Positions 40,316 through 49,096 of a stretch of DNA of 57,011 nucleotides are shown here, one piece after another. Position 1 is the stretch's first letter. The number at the start of each line of letters is the position of its first letter. The stretch is from UBA5500 sp023622465 (GTDB lineage: Bacteria; Bacillota; UBA994; UBA5500): contig JAMNZE010000146.1 in the NCBI GenBank assembly GCA_023622465.1, positions 1 through 57,011 on the forward strand, read 5' to 3'. Made by a program: the position numbers and the translations under genes. The notes below the pieces were generated by a model. The model did not search any database. It was not told the origin of the DNA and saw only the letters and a program-made list of their open reading frames with translations.

Positions 40316-41209
40316 ATGTATAAAGACTATTTTGGCGAAATTCTAACGGCTATGGTAACGCCGTTTGATGATAATGGTCACATTGATTGGGCGGCATTAG
40401 ATGCTCTGGTGGAACACCTGCTGGCCACTGGCACCGACACCCTGGTAGTAACCGGCTCCACCGGTGAGGCGGCCACCTTGTCAATGGCAGAGAAGATTCA
40501 GATTTACGGCTATGTAGTTAATAAGGTGGGGGATAGGGCGAAGGTAATTGCCGGCACGGGAACTAATGATACTCAAGAAACCATTGAACTGTCCCAACGG
40601 GCTCAGAAGTTAGGAGTCCATGGTCTTATGTTGGTGGTGCCCTATTATAACAAACCTCCACAAGACGCCCTTTATGCTCACTTTTCAGCCGTAGCAGCAG
40701 CTTGCGATTTGCCTATCTTAGTTTATAACGTGCCAGGGCGAACTGCCTGCAATCTGTTACCGGCCACCGTGCTTCGCTTGGCCGAAATCGAGAATATCTT
40801 TGGAATTAAAGAAGCCAGTGGAAATCTGGATCAGGTAAGTGAAATTGTCGCTGCGGCTCCCGACGATTTCGTCATTTACAGTGGGGATGATAGTCTGACC
40901 TTACCTATCCTGGCGGTCGGCGGCCATGGGGTAGTAAGTGTGGCTTCCCATGTAATAGGGCGTCAGCTGAAAGAAATGGTGCAAGCCTATAAACGAGGCT
41001 ACATAAAGCAAGCTCAACAGATCCATGCGGCAATTTTCCCCGTATGTAAAGCCATGTTTGTGACCACTAATCCGGTGCCGCTAAAGGCAGCCCTGAACAT
41101 GATCGGTATCAACGTGGGTAAGCCACGCCTGCCTCTATTACCATGTCCGGAGCAAGAATCATTCTTGATACGTCAAGCTTTAGTCGACTTTGGGCTCTTA
41201 TCCGAGTAA
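40316..41209 (+). CDS. dapA: 4-hydroxy-tetrahydrodipicolinate synthase
   Basis: DapA condenses aspartate semialdehyde with pyruvate, supplying both diaminopimelate for the wall and dihydrodipicolinate for the spore. The 297-residue TIM barrel has the Schiff-base lysine K165 in FGIKEASGN, the GSTGEAATLS pyruvate loop and the catalytic tyrosine stretch VYNVPGRT. The ATG at 40316 follows GAGAGGGG; an adjacent TTG is possible. A terminator follows. rnjB, the usual next gene in Bacillus, is missing. Confidence 0.97.
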   Translation: MYKDYFGEILTAMVTPFDDNGHIDWAALDALVEHLLATGTDTLVVTGSTGEAATLSMAEKIQIYGYVVNKVGDRAKVIAGTGTNDTQETIELSQRAQKLGVHGLMLVVPYYNKPPQDALYAHFSAVAAACDLPILVYNVPGRTACNLLPATVLRLAEIENIFGIKEASGNLDQVSEIVAAAPDDFVIYSGDDSLTLPILAVGGHGVVSVASHVIGRQLKEMVQAYKRGYIKQAQQIHAAIFPVCKAMFVTTNPVPLKAALNMIGINVGKPRLPLLPCPEQESFLIRQALVDFGLLSE

Positions 41210-41221
41210 GATGGTCTAATC

Positions 41222-41246
41222 GAGGGGCCGTGTCGGCCCCTTTTTC
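41222..41246 (+). terminator. Intrinsic terminator after dapA
   Basis: GGGGCCG pairs with CGGCCCC around TGT and is followed by T5. Confidence 0.88.
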
Positions 41247-41344
41247 AACATTCTAGGGTGGACAAGTCATAGCCAGTCAGTGAAATGTTAATACTAGACA
41301 AGACCAGCATCATTTACGCTGTATTTTGCCGAGGAGAGTGAGCC

Positions 41345-42085
41345 ATGCAACACGAATACCATAATCCGGCGGGTATCCCCCCGGTTGATCCATTGTTTTC
41401 CGTTAACAAACAACAGGAGCAAGAACAGGACACCCCTTTGACCAGCTTGGAAGAAACAGGTCAATTACAAGTACCTACCCCACCCGAAAGCGAATTGCAT
41501 TGCATGACCATCATCGGGCAAATTGAAGGCCATATGGTATTGCCCCCGCAAAATAAAACGACTAAGTACGAACATATTTTGCCCCAATTGGTGGCTCTGG
41601 AGCAAAACCCCAAAATCCAGGGACTGCTGCTGATCCTAAATACGGTGGGAGGCGATGTGGAAGCGGGGTTAGCTATTGCCGAAATGATCGCTAGCATGAC
41701 TAAACCCACCGTCTCACTGGTGCTGGGTGGCGGTCATTCTATTGGTGGCCCGATAGCAGTAGCTACCGACTATAGTTTTATTGCCGAGACTGCCACTATG
41801 ACTATTCACCCGATCCGACTAACGGGATTGGTAATCGGTGTACCGCAAACCTACGAGTATTTGGATAAAATGCAGGAACGGGTAGTGCGCTTTGTAGCTA
41901 GCCATTCCCAAATTAGTGCGGAGCGCTTTCGTGAACTTATGTTCCGCACCGGCGAGTTGGCGCGGGACATAGGCACTATTCTCACCGGGCCCGAAGCCGT
42001 TAGGGAAGGCTTAATCAATGAGGTAGGTGGGATTGGGCAAGCTCTAGCTAAATTGAGGGAATTAGTGAACCAGAGGGGGCAGTAG
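41345..42085 (+). CDS. tepA: ClpP-family serine protease TepA/YmfB-like
   Basis: TepA (translocation-enhancing protein) is a ClpP-fold peptidase. The 246-residue product has a hydrophilic N-terminal extension (about residues 1-50) and then the core: LLLILNTVGGDVEAGLAIAEMI, the serine in GGGHSIGGPIAVATDYS, and MTIHPIRLTG with the histidine. It lacks a signal peptide, as is usual for TepA. GAGGAGAG precedes the ATG. It pairs with ylzJ (1 bp gap), as in Bacillus. Its substrates are unknown. Confidence 0.9.
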   Translation: MQHEYHNPAGIPPVDPLFSVNKQQEQEQDTPLTSLEETGQLQVPTPPESELHCMTIIGQIEGHMVLPPQNKTTKYEHILPQLVALEQNPKIQGLLLILNTVGGDVEAGLAIAEMIASMTKPTVSLVLGGGHSIGGPIAVATDYSFIAETATMTIHPIRLTGLVIGVPQTYEYLDKMQERVVRFVASHSQISAERFRELMFRTGELARDIGTILTGPEAVREGLINEVGGIGQALAKLRELVNQRGQ

Positions 42086-42086
42086 G

Positions 42087-42317
42087 ATGCTCTATACCAT
42101 TGTTCCGCCAGAATTTGTCTGGCAGGATCAGGATAAAATAGCCAAGCCCCAAGAGTTGATTTATCGAGGCCAGAAGGTTTTGGCCGAACCTCTCTCGCAG
42201 CCAGGAGAATTTAAGTTAGTGCGGTTGCTGAGTAGCGATCCGGCCCTATTTCTCGATAGCGCTTTCCAACCGGGTACGATAATACGTTTTCCGGCTCAAG
42301 AAAAGAAAGTTGATTAA
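42087..42317 (+). CDS. ylzJ: YlzJ-like protein
   Basis: A 76-residue protein that begins MLYTIVPPEFVWQDQDK, the hallmark of the small YlzJ family found after tepA in sporulating Firmicutes. It contains an arginine-leucine-rich centre (KLVRLLSSDPALFLD) and no membrane segment. Function unknown. It is separated from tepA by a single base and followed by a terminator, so the two form one transcription unit. Confidence 0.85.
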   Translation: MLYTIVPPEFVWQDQDKIAKPQELIYRGQKVLAEPLSQPGEFKLVRLLSSDPALFLDSAFQPGTIIRFPAQEKKVD

Positions 42318-42321
42318 GAGA

Positions 42322-42360
42322 TTCGCCCTTGCGCCGTTCCGCAGGGGCGAAGTTTTGTTT
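42322..42360 (+). terminator. Intrinsic terminator after ylzJ
   Basis: TTCGCCC-T-TGCG pairs with CGCA-GGGGCGAA and leads into TTTTGTTT. Confidence 0.85.
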
Positions 42361-42395
42361 GTCAGCTCTTTCGACAGACTCGTCCTTGGGCCTTG

Positions 42396-42404
42396 TGTTA
42401 TAAT
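42396..42404 (+). promoter_or_regulatory. Extended -10 promoter of uppP
   Basis: TGT directly precedes a perfect TATAAT (42399-42404), shortly after the ylzJ terminator. No good -35 box is visible at the right distance. Confidence 0.5.
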
Positions 42405-42446
42405 CGGTTAAGAAGCAAGCGATAGGTGTCAAAGGAGGGGCTAAGG

Positions 42447-43271
42447 TTGCAGTTATGGGAAGTAGTTCTTTTAGGGATATTACAGGGCTTTACCGAATTC
42501 TTGCCTGTATCCAGCTCGGGCCACCTGGTGATTGCTCAGGATCTCCTGGGTGTGGCTACTCCAGGGGTGGTGCTGGAATTGGTGCTGCATTTGGGTACTC
42601 TAGTATCGGTTTTCATTGTATTTTGGTCTGACATTGTTGGTCTGTTGCGTGGTTTCTTTTCCCTTTTGCTTTCTCCTAGAGGACGACGGCCCATGTCTCC
42701 AGAATTGAGCACCTATCGGCGGTTAGTAGGATTATTGCTGGTAGGAGTTATACCTACCGCAATTTTTGGGATTGTGTTAGAGCCGTTTTTTGAAAGTCTC
42801 TTTAATTCGGTAGGAGCCGTGGGAATAGCTTTGTTGTTGACGGGTATCATTTTGTTTTTCATCTCCCGTTTGCGGCCGGGACGCCGGGGGTTAGACCGAA
42901 TGACGTTCTTGGATGCCCTGGTAGTGGGGATAGCCCAAGGATGTGCTATTATGCCCGGATTATCCCGTTCCGGCATGACTATCAGTTCAGCCCTATCCCG
43001 AGGGTTGACTCGGGATGCGGCAACTCGGTTTTCTTTTCTGATTTCTATTCCCACTATAGCCGGGGCTACCTTGTTAAAAATCAACGACATCTTGAGTTTT
43101 AGTGGGGAGCAGGGAGGGCTTTTGCTAGTAGGTTTTATTGTGGCAGCCCTTTCTGGAATCCTAGCTATAAAAGTGCTAGTAAAGCTGCTGCAGAAAGGTA
43201 AACTACAATTGTTCGCCTACTATGTATGGGTATTAGGTTTATTCGTTTTGTGGCGTGTATGGGGTGTGTAG
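42447..43271 (+). CDS. uppP: Undecaprenyl-diphosphatase UppP (BacA)
   Basis: UppP removes one phosphate from undecaprenyl diphosphate so that the lipid carrier made by UppS can be reused. The 274-residue product has about eight membrane helices and both active-site regions: EFLPVSSSGHLVI (first) and PGLSRSGMTISSAL (second). The TTG at 42447 is preferred: it lies 8 bases after AAAGGAGGGG, whereas a GTG at 42426 lies in front of that site. ftsK/spoIIIE starts 1 bp after the stop. Confidence 0.95.
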   Translation: MQLWEVVLLGILQGFTEFLPVSSSGHLVIAQDLLGVATPGVVLELVLHLGTLVSVFIVFWSDIVGLLRGFFSLLLSPRGRRPMSPELSTYRRLVGLLLVGVIPTAIFGIVLEPFFESLFNSVGAVGIALLLTGIILFFISRLRPGRRGLDRMTFLDALVVGIAQGCAIMPGLSRSGMTISSALSRGLTRDAATRFSFLISIPTIAGATLLKINDILSFSGEQGGLLLVGFIVAALSGILAIKVLVKLLQKGKLQLFAYYVWVLGLFVLWRVWGV

Positions 43272-43272
43272 C

Positions 43273-45483
43273 ATGGCTAAAAGACGAAGAAGGAGGCGAC
43301 GGGACAGTTTTCCCTTGGTGCTTGAGGTGGTGGCTATCGGTCTATTGGCGTTAGCCTGCCTCTTAGCCTTTTCTCTCTGGCGCGGCCCACAGGGCATGGG
43401 GCTTTTCGGGTTAGCCTTACGCAGTCTGTTCCTTGCCGTCCTAGGTACAGGGGGTAGCAGTCTTTTTGTACCCATACTGGCTTGGTTAGGGGTGCGCCTA
43501 CTGTTTAGTGATAAAAAACTAAAACCGAGCTTCACCAAGTGGGAAATACCAAGTAGTTTTTTGCTGTTTTTAACCATATTGGCGGGGCTACAATTGCGGG
43601 AGGGGCTATTGCCAATACAAGCTTGGGTGAACGGCACCGTCGGTGGTTTTGTTGGCAATGCGCTAGTTTGGACCCTAGCGTCGGTCTTTGGAACGGTGGG
43701 AGCCTGGATTATATTAGCTTTTTCCCTCATCATCAGTCTAATCGGTATTACTCGCATTTCACTGGCCGGCCTTTTACAACGGTTCTGGAGTTGGTTGAGT
43801 GGTTTAACTAACCGATGGGGTTCGATTAAGGACCACGTTGGGCGGGTAGAAGAAATGGGAGCTGGCGACCAAGAGTTGACTATTCAAGATTTCCGGGAAG
43901 AAATACCGGTGGCAGTGTCATTAGAAGTGAATACTGTCCCCGAACCGCCGCCAGCAGAACCTGCCCCGCCGGTCGCCGAACTGGAGGAGTGGCAGCCTAC
44001 TCCGGCGCCGGAGCCCGACTGGAAAGCCACAACGACCGATGATTACGAATTGCCCCCGCTTAGACTATTAAAGCGGCCCCAGCGTCCTCGTAGCAGTGGG
44101 CAGCAAAATCGGGATATCTATGAAAACAGTCAGATTTTAGAAAAGACGCTCGCTAACTTTGGTATAAGAGCCCGAGTAGTTCATGCAACGAAGGGGCCGG
44201 CGGTCACTCGTTATGAAATTCAGCCCGCACCGGGTACGAAAATCAGTAAGGTGACTAGTTTGGCCGATGATATAGCCTTGAGCCTGGCCTGCTCGGAGGT
44301 GCGAATTGAGGCGCCTATCCCTGGCAAGGCGGCAATTGGTATAGAAGTGCCTAACCAAAACAGAGCAGCGGTAGGTTTACGAGAAGTCTTAGATACCCCA
44401 GAATTTAAACAAGCCGGCTCTGTTTTAACTGTAGCTTTAGGTAAAGATATAACAGGAGAGGCAATTGTAGCCGATCTGGCGGAAATGCCCCATTTGCTCA
44501 TCGCTGGTGCTACTGGCTCCGGTAAGAGTGTTTGCATCAACAGCATGATTGCCAGCATTCTTTTTAAGGCTAAGCCCCATGAAGTCCGTTTTTTAATGAT
44601 TGACCCTAAGGTGGTTGAACTGGCTTGCTATAATGGTATTCCGCATCTATTGGCACCGGTAGTAAACCAACCTAAGAAGGCGGCCGCGGCCCTCAAGTGG
44701 GCCACCGGTGAAATGGAAAAACGCTATGGCATTTTTGCCAAGGCGGGCGTGCGCGATATCACCCGTTATAACGAATGGGCTGCCAGTGCGGGTAAAGATC
44801 AGTTGCCTTTTATCGTTATCATCATCGATGAGTTGGCCGACTTAATGATGGTAGCTAGAGCCGACGTGGAAGATGCTATTTGTCGCCTAGCCCAGATGGC
44901 CCGAGCGGCCGGTATGCATCTAGTGATAGGAACTCAGCGGCCCTCTACGGATGTAATTACTGGTTTAATTAAAGCCAATATCCCCTCCCGCATTTCCTTT
45001 GCCGTATCTTCAGCTGTTGATTCCCGGGTTATTTTGGATATGGGCGGGGCGGAGAAGCTGCTGGGCAAGGGGGACATGCTCTTTGCCCCCGTAGGTTTGG
45101 GCAAACCGGTACGCATTCAAGGCGCCTTCATCTCCAATCGGGAAATAGAGACTCTAGTGGATTTTGTGGGTAGCCAAATGGAGACTCAATATGTTGAAAA
45201 CCTGTGCCGCTTAGAAGATGTGGCCCAGAGCACCACCAGCGAAGAGCGGGACGAATTGTTTGAAGAAGCCGTTCGCACAGTTGTTGAAGCCGGACAAGCA
45301 TCGGTTTCTCTCCTGCAACGCCGTTTGCGGGTGGGTTACACTCGGGCCGCTCGCCTGATCGACCAACTAGAAGCGGCTGGTGTTGTTGGCCCCTACGAAG
45401 GTAGTAAACCGCGGCTTGTATTCAAAAATCATGAACTGGTTAAGGCCCTATTAGATGCAAATAAAGGGTCGCAATCTATGTAG
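43273..45483 (+). CDS. ftsK: DNA translocase FtsK/SpoIIIE
   Basis: FtsK/SpoIIIE pumps DNA across the division or spore septum. The 736-residue product has a very basic N terminus (KRRRRRRRD), four membrane helices (residues 15-170), an acidic/proline linker and a C-terminal motor: Walker A GATGSGKSVCINSM, Walker B IIIDELADLMM, and a gamma winged-helix domain (LLQRRLRVGYTRAARLIDQLEAAGVVG) that reads DNA polarity. Whether it acts in vegetative division, sporulation or both cannot be told from sequence. The ATG 1 bp after uppP is the first sensible start. Confidence 0.96.
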   Translation: MAKRRRRRRRDSFPLVLEVVAIGLLALACLLAFSLWRGPQGMGLFGLALRSLFLAVLGTGGSSLFVPILAWLGVRLLFSDKKLKPSFTKWEIPSSFLLFLTILAGLQLREGLLPIQAWVNGTVGGFVGNALVWTLASVFGTVGAWIILAFSLIISLIGITRISLAGLLQRFWSWLSGLTNRWGSIKDHVGRVEEMGAGDQELTIQDFREEIPVAVSLEVNTVPEPPPAEPAPPVAELEEWQPTPAPEPDWKATTTDDYELPPLRLLKRPQRPRSSGQQNRDIYENSQILEKTLANFGIRARVVHATKGPAVTRYEIQPAPGTKISKVTSLADDIALSLACSEVRIEAPIPGKAAIGIEVPNQNRAAVGLREVLDTPEFKQAGSVLTVALGKDITGEAIVADLAEMPHLLIAGATGSGKSVCINSMIASILFKAKPHEVRFLMIDPKVVELACYNGIPHLLAPVVNQPKKAAAALKWATGEMEKRYGIFAKAGVRDITRYNEWAASAGKDQLPFIVIIIDELADLMMVARADVEDAICRLAQMARAAGMHLVIGTQRPSTDVITGLIKANIPSRISFAVSSAVDSRVILDMGGAEKLLGKGDMLFAPVGLGKPVRIQGAFISNREIETLVDFVGSQMETQYVENLCRLEDVAQSTTSEERDELFEEAVRTVVEAGQASVSLLQRRLRVGYTRAARLIDQLEAAGVVGPYEGSKPRLVFKNHELVKALLDANKGSQSM

Positions 45484-45546
45484 GAACAAGAGTACTTCGT
45501 GTCGAAGAAGAGTGACTAGCCGATCATTTTGCTAGGAGGTGTCGTG

Positions 45547-46458
45547 GTGAGTCAACTGGGCGAGTTCCTCCGACAACAGCGGGAGGCTCGGGGAATATCC
45601 CTAGAAGAACTGCATGCTCGAACAAAAATTCGTGTTAAATATCTAAAAGCCATTGAAGCGGGCGACTATGCAGAGATACCTGGTGAGGTCTATCTCAGGG
45701 GCTTTATTCGCAGTATGGCGAAGGAGCTAGACATTGATCCGCATGAAGCTATGGAATTGTATCATCAGGAAGTGCAGTCGGCCAGTGAAGCGATAGATGC
45801 CCCAGAAACAGAGGCCAAGCCGGTTGCTGAAGCCCCGGAGCAGCCTGCAACGACTACCGTGAAGGAACCGGTAGCTGCTCCAGAACCTGAAGAGGTGCAG
45901 AAGTCCGTCGGCTCAACGCCCCGATCAACTACACCCAGCCGTTCCCATAAGAAGAAAAGGAATAGGGCTACGCCACGCCTGGTATGGCTACTTTTACTAG
46001 CGGCAGTGGTGGTAGGTGGTATTTTCTACTGGGATAGGCTGATGGGGCAGCCTATCGCTGAAGATCCGAATGTATTACCACCGGATAATGGTAATAACCA
46101 GGAGGCACCGGCCCCAGACCCAGATCCGGAACCGCCATCGGTAAAGGTGGAATTGCAGAATCCGGGAGAGGCCAATCCGATTTACCATGTCACTCAGGGT
46201 CCGCTGGAGGTTTTATTGCAGGCGGAAGGAGGAGCTTGTTGGGTGGGTGCTAGTGCCGATGGTGGCCCCCAACAACAGGCCACCCTCAGGCCCGACGGTC
46301 AGATTTCTTCCCTCACCGTAGAGGCGGAGAACGATGTTGTGGTTAGGGTGGGAAATCCATCGGCCTTGCGCTTGGTGATCAACGGCATTGATCAAGGTAT
46401 CATTGGTGGTGGATCAAGGGCAATCGACCTCAGAGTGAGAGTCAAGCCAAGCCCTTAA
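45547..46458 (+). CDS. RodZ-like helix-turn-helix membrane protein (YmfM)
   Basis: RodZ links the MreB cytoskeleton to the membrane and helps rod shape. The 303-residue product has an N-terminal Cro-like helix-turn-helix (GEFLRQQREARGISLEEL, VKYLKAIEAGDYAEIPGEVYL), a proline/glutamate-rich linker, one membrane helix (about 145-165) and a C-terminal extracytoplasmic DUF4115 beta domain. Adjacent GTG codons (45544, 45547) follow AGGAGGTG; I take the second. This is the same position as ymfM before pgsA in Bacillus. Confidence 0.9.
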   Translation: MSQLGEFLRQQREARGISLEELHARTKIRVKYLKAIEAGDYAEIPGEVYLRGFIRSMAKELDIDPHEAMELYHQEVQSASEAIDAPETEAKPVAEAPEQPATTTVKEPVAAPEPEEVQKSVGSTPRSTTPSRSHKKKRNRATPRLVWLLLLAAVVVGGIFYWDRLMGQPIAEDPNVLPPDNGNNQEAPAPDPDPEPPSVKVELQNPGEANPIYHVTQGPLEVLLQAEGGACWVGASADGGPQQQATLRPDGQISSLTVEAENDVVVRVGNPSALRLVINGIDQGIIGGGSRAIDLRVRVKPSP

Positions 46459-46477
46459 TGTAGGATAGCGAATACGG

Positions 46478-46528
46478 GTGGCTCTGGTTGCCGCTGGGCA
46501 TGCTAGAGCCACTTTCTACTTGTCTTTT
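46478..46528 (+). terminator. Hairpin and T-rich run after the rodZ-like gene
   Basis: GTGGCTCT (46478-46485) pairs perfectly with AGAGCCAC (46505-46512) around a 19-base loop; TTTCTACTTGTCTTTT follows. Probably a terminator, but with a loose loop and an interrupted T tract. Confidence 0.6.
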
Positions 46529-46600
46529 CGGCAGGCGGGGCTATATGTAAACCGCAAAATGTGTTATTCTCTAGTTGCAATAACATTAGGGGGACTTGTC

Positions 46601-47923
46601 TTGAAAGTTGGAATGATAACCCTTGGCTGTGCCAAGAATACAGTCGATACAGAAATTATGTTGGCCAATTTGAAAGCCCATGGCTATGAATTTACCGATA
46701 ACCCGGAGGAAGCGCATATCCTGGTAATTAACACCTGTGGCTTTATCCAGGCTGCTAAGGAAGAGTCGATTGACACTATTTTAGAAATGGCGGTCTGGAA
46801 AGAGCAGGGCGTCTGTCGGTTGCTAATAGTAACCGGCTGCTTAAGCCAGCGTTATGGTGAGGAGATTTTGGCGGAAATGCCAGAAGTAGATGCGGTCTTA
46901 GGGACCGGCCAGTTGGATAAGCTGGTGCATGTCATCGAGGAAGCCCTTGACGGCCGCCGGGTTTGCGCCATTTCCCAACCGGCTTTCGACTATGATAATT
47001 CCATTGGGCGTCTTCGGGTAACTCCCCGTTATAGTGCCTATTTGAAAATAGCTGAAGGTTGCGATCACCGTTGTGCCTATTGTGCTATTCCCCTCATTCG
47101 GGGGAACTACCGCAGTCGTAGTCAGGAGAGCATCGTCAGGGAAGTAGAAAACTTGGCGAGAGAAGGAGTGCTGGAAATCAACATTATTGCCCAGGACGTT
47201 ACTCGTTATGGGCTGGACCGTTATGGCCGTTATGCCTTACCCGAATTGCTGCGGAAAATACTGCAGATAGAGGGCCCGGCTTGGCTGCGCCTCCTGTATG
47301 CTTATCCCACCAACTTTACTCCCGAATTGATTGAGCTTATGGCTAATGAATCGCGGCTTTTGGAATACGTGGACTTGCCATTACAACATATCAGTCCCCG
47401 TATTCTTAAAGCAATGCGGCGGCCGGATAACCCAGAGCAAATCAGACGCTTGCTCTATGCTTTACGGGAGGCAATGCCACAGATTACGTTGCGTACTACT
47501 TTTATCGTTGGTTTCCCGGGCGAGACGGAGCAGGATGTGGAGCTCTTGGCAGAATTTATGCGGGAAATACAGTTTGATCATGTAGGTGTATTTACCTATT
47601 CCCGCGAGGAAGGTACGGCGGCAGCTGCTATGCCGGACCAAATTCCCCCAGCAATTAGTCAGGAAAGACGAGATTATCTCATGTCAATTCAGGCACCTAT
47701 TTCTTTAGCTCGCAATGAGCGCTATGTGGGACAAACTATCGAGGTTTTAGTGGAAGAGGATTGGCCCGATGGCCAGGGGGTCATCGGTAGGGGGCGTAAA
47801 GATGCACCGGAGGTGGATGGTCTAGTATACGTTCGTGACAGTCAAGCTCGTCCAGGACAAATTATCCTGGCTGAGATTGAACAAGCTCTTGACTATGATT
47901 TAGTGGGGGTGGCCCGGGCATGA
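46601..47923 (+). CDS. rimO: Ribosomal protein S12 methylthiotransferase RimO
   Basis: RimO is a radical-SAM enzyme that methylthiolates an aspartate of S12. The 440-residue product (E. coli RimO is of similar length) has the N-terminal cluster domain (MITLGCAKNTVDTE), the radical-SAM CxxxCxxC in CDHRCAYCAIP and a C-terminal TRAM domain. I take the TTG at 46601, seven bases after AGGGGG; earlier in-frame codons would add about 40 residues across a terminator hairpin. pgsA overlaps by 4 bp. rimO here is an insertion relative to Bacillus subtilis. Confidence 0.95.
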   Translation: MKVGMITLGCAKNTVDTEIMLANLKAHGYEFTDNPEEAHILVINTCGFIQAAKEESIDTILEMAVWKEQGVCRLLIVTGCLSQRYGEEILAEMPEVDAVLGTGQLDKLVHVIEEALDGRRVCAISQPAFDYDNSIGRLRVTPRYSAYLKIAEGCDHRCAYCAIPLIRGNYRSRSQESIVREVENLAREGVLEINIIAQDVTRYGLDRYGRYALPELLRKILQIEGPAWLRLLYAYPTNFTPELIELMANESRLLEYVDLPLQHISPRILKAMRRPDNPEQIRRLLYALREAMPQITLRTTFIVGFPGETEQDVELLAEFMREIQFDHVGVFTYSREEGTAAAAMPDQIPPAISQERRDYLMSIQAPISLARNERYVGQTIEVLVEEDWPDGQGVIGRGRKDAPEVDGLVYVRDSQARPGQIILAEIEQALDYDLVGVARA

Positions 47924-48459
47924 GTTTGGCTAACAGAATCACCATAGTGCGCATCTTGCTGGTGCCTTTATTCTTGTATTTTGTTTTGGAGAACATCCCG
48001 TATGGCACCTATATAGCTGCCGGTATCTTTATTATTGCCGCCAGTACCGATGGCTTGGATGGCTATCTGGCCCGCAAGCGTAAGGAAGTTACTAATCTGG
48101 GCAAGCTATTGGATCCGTTGGCCGATAAGTTGTTGATAACGGCCGCCCTTGTTTCTTTAGTGGAAGCGGGGGTTTTGCCCGCCTGGGTTGCGATTATTAT
48201 TATCTCCCGAGAATTGGCAGTTACCGGGTTAAGGGCTTTGGCAGCGGCGGAAGGGGTGGTTATTCAGGCCAGCCGGATAGCCAAATTAAAGACTTTGTCG
48301 CAAATCGTGGCTATTGTAGGCCTATTAATAGATAATTATCCCTTTTCCTTAATTGGCTTTCCCTTTACCGATATTGCCGTTTGGGTGGCCATAGTGCTTA
48401 CCGTGTGGTCGGGAATAGAATATTTCATCAGTGCGGGGAAATATCTGCGCTGGCATTAA
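47920..48459 (+). CDS. pgsA: CDP-diacylglycerol-glycerol-3-phosphate phosphatidyltransferase
   Basis: PgsA makes phosphatidylglycerol phosphate from the CDP-diacylglycerol supplied by CdsA. The 179-residue membrane protein has about five helices and a complete CDP-alcohol phosphotransferase signature spread over STDGLDGYLAR and GKLLDPLADKLL (DGxxAR...G...D...D pattern with the family's aspartates). The start overlaps the rimO stop. A strong terminator follows. Confidence 0.96.
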   Translation: MSLANRITIVRILLVPLFLYFVLENIPYGTYIAAGIFIIAASTDGLDGYLARKRKEVTNLGKLLDPLADKLLITAALVSLVEAGVLPAWVAIIIISRELAVTGLRALAAAEGVVIQASRIAKLKTLSQIVAIVGLLIDNYPFSLIGFPFTDIAVWVAIVLTVWSGIEYFISAGKYLRWH

Positions 48460-48461
48460 GC

Positions 48462-48492
48462 AAGAGGCGATTATCGCCTCTTAATTTTTTTC
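48462..48492 (+). terminator. Intrinsic terminator after pgsA
   Basis: AAGAGGCGA pairs perfectly with TCGCCTCTT around TTA, followed by AATTTTTTTC. Confidence 0.92.
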
Positions 48493-48530
48493 TAAGGGAA
48501 ATACCTTCCACACAAAAACTCTTCTGACTG

Positions 48531-48539
48531 TGCTATAAT
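48531..48539 (+). promoter_or_regulatory. Extended -10 promoter of the membrane protein/FtsH-like pair
   Basis: TGC precedes a perfect TATAAT (48534-48539). No good -35 box is seen; the site stands between the pgsA terminator and the next gene. Confidence 0.55.
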
Positions 48540-48577
48540 CATTATGTCATTATGTAAACTAGAGAGGGGTGTGGGGG

Positions 48578-49096
48578 TTGAAATTGCCTAAATTAAATTG
48601 GATTGTAGTGGCCGTTGTCCTCAGCTTAACGGCCGGTTTGCTTTATATGGGCCATCAGGCGTGGCATTTGCGGGTCATTCAAAACCCCCTTCGGGAAAAA
48701 ATCGGCGCCATTCCAGGAGTTCTTTCCCTACAATTACAGTCTGCGCAGCAGAAAAATGTGCTAGTAATTAACCTCAATCAAGACGCCGAATTCCCCCGAG
48801 TGGCTAGCCAGGTTAAGAATATTGTTGGGCAGGAGCCCTATGAAATAGTCTGGGGTGACAACCCTAATACCCACCTATTAGAGGTGCGGAAAGGATTAGA
48901 TTTAGCCTTGCAGGAAGCTAGGTGGCGACACCAGTTCTTGCTGTTGCAAGAGCGGATGGAAGAGTTCACTCGGGCCCACGCCGTTGAGTACCAATTGGGT
49001 GTGGATGAGGAGTATATCTATGTAGCTTTGCTAGATGGTACTCATATTTTGCGGGAGGCAATTCCGTTGATTCAGGTAGGGGGTGGGGCAAATTGA
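48578..49096 (+). CDS. Single-pass membrane protein of unknown function, partner of the FtsH-like gene
   Basis: The 172-residue product has one N-terminal membrane helix (about residues 8-28) and a soluble domain of mixed strands and helices: IGAIPGVLSLQLQSAQQKNVLVINLNQDAEF, then a long charged helix. The first part resembles a small alpha/beta sensor-like domain, but I recognise no family. The TTG at 48578 follows GAGAGGGG by 8 bp; a GTG at 48569 touches it. The stop overlaps the TTG start of the FtsH-like gene, so the two are very likely coupled and may act together at the membrane. Confidence 0.72.
   Translation: MKLPKLNWIVVAVVLSLTAGLLYMGHQAWHLRVIQNPLREKIGAIPGVLSLQLQSAQQKNVLVINLNQDAEFPRVASQVKNIVGQEPYEIVWGDNPNTHLLEVRKGLDLALQEARWRHQFLLLQERMEEFTRAHAVEYQLGVDEEYIYVALLDGTHILREAIPLIQVGGGAN

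Noticed and set aside
43239..43757. 172-codon open frame on the - strand opposite the start of ftsK/spoIIIE
   Set aside because: It is a shadow of the membrane region of FtsK, with no ribosome binding site.
46478..46600. N-terminal extension of rimO by 41 codons
   Set aside because: The extension crosses a terminator-like hairpin and encodes residues without counterpart in RimO; a TTG with a good ribosome binding site fits the family start.
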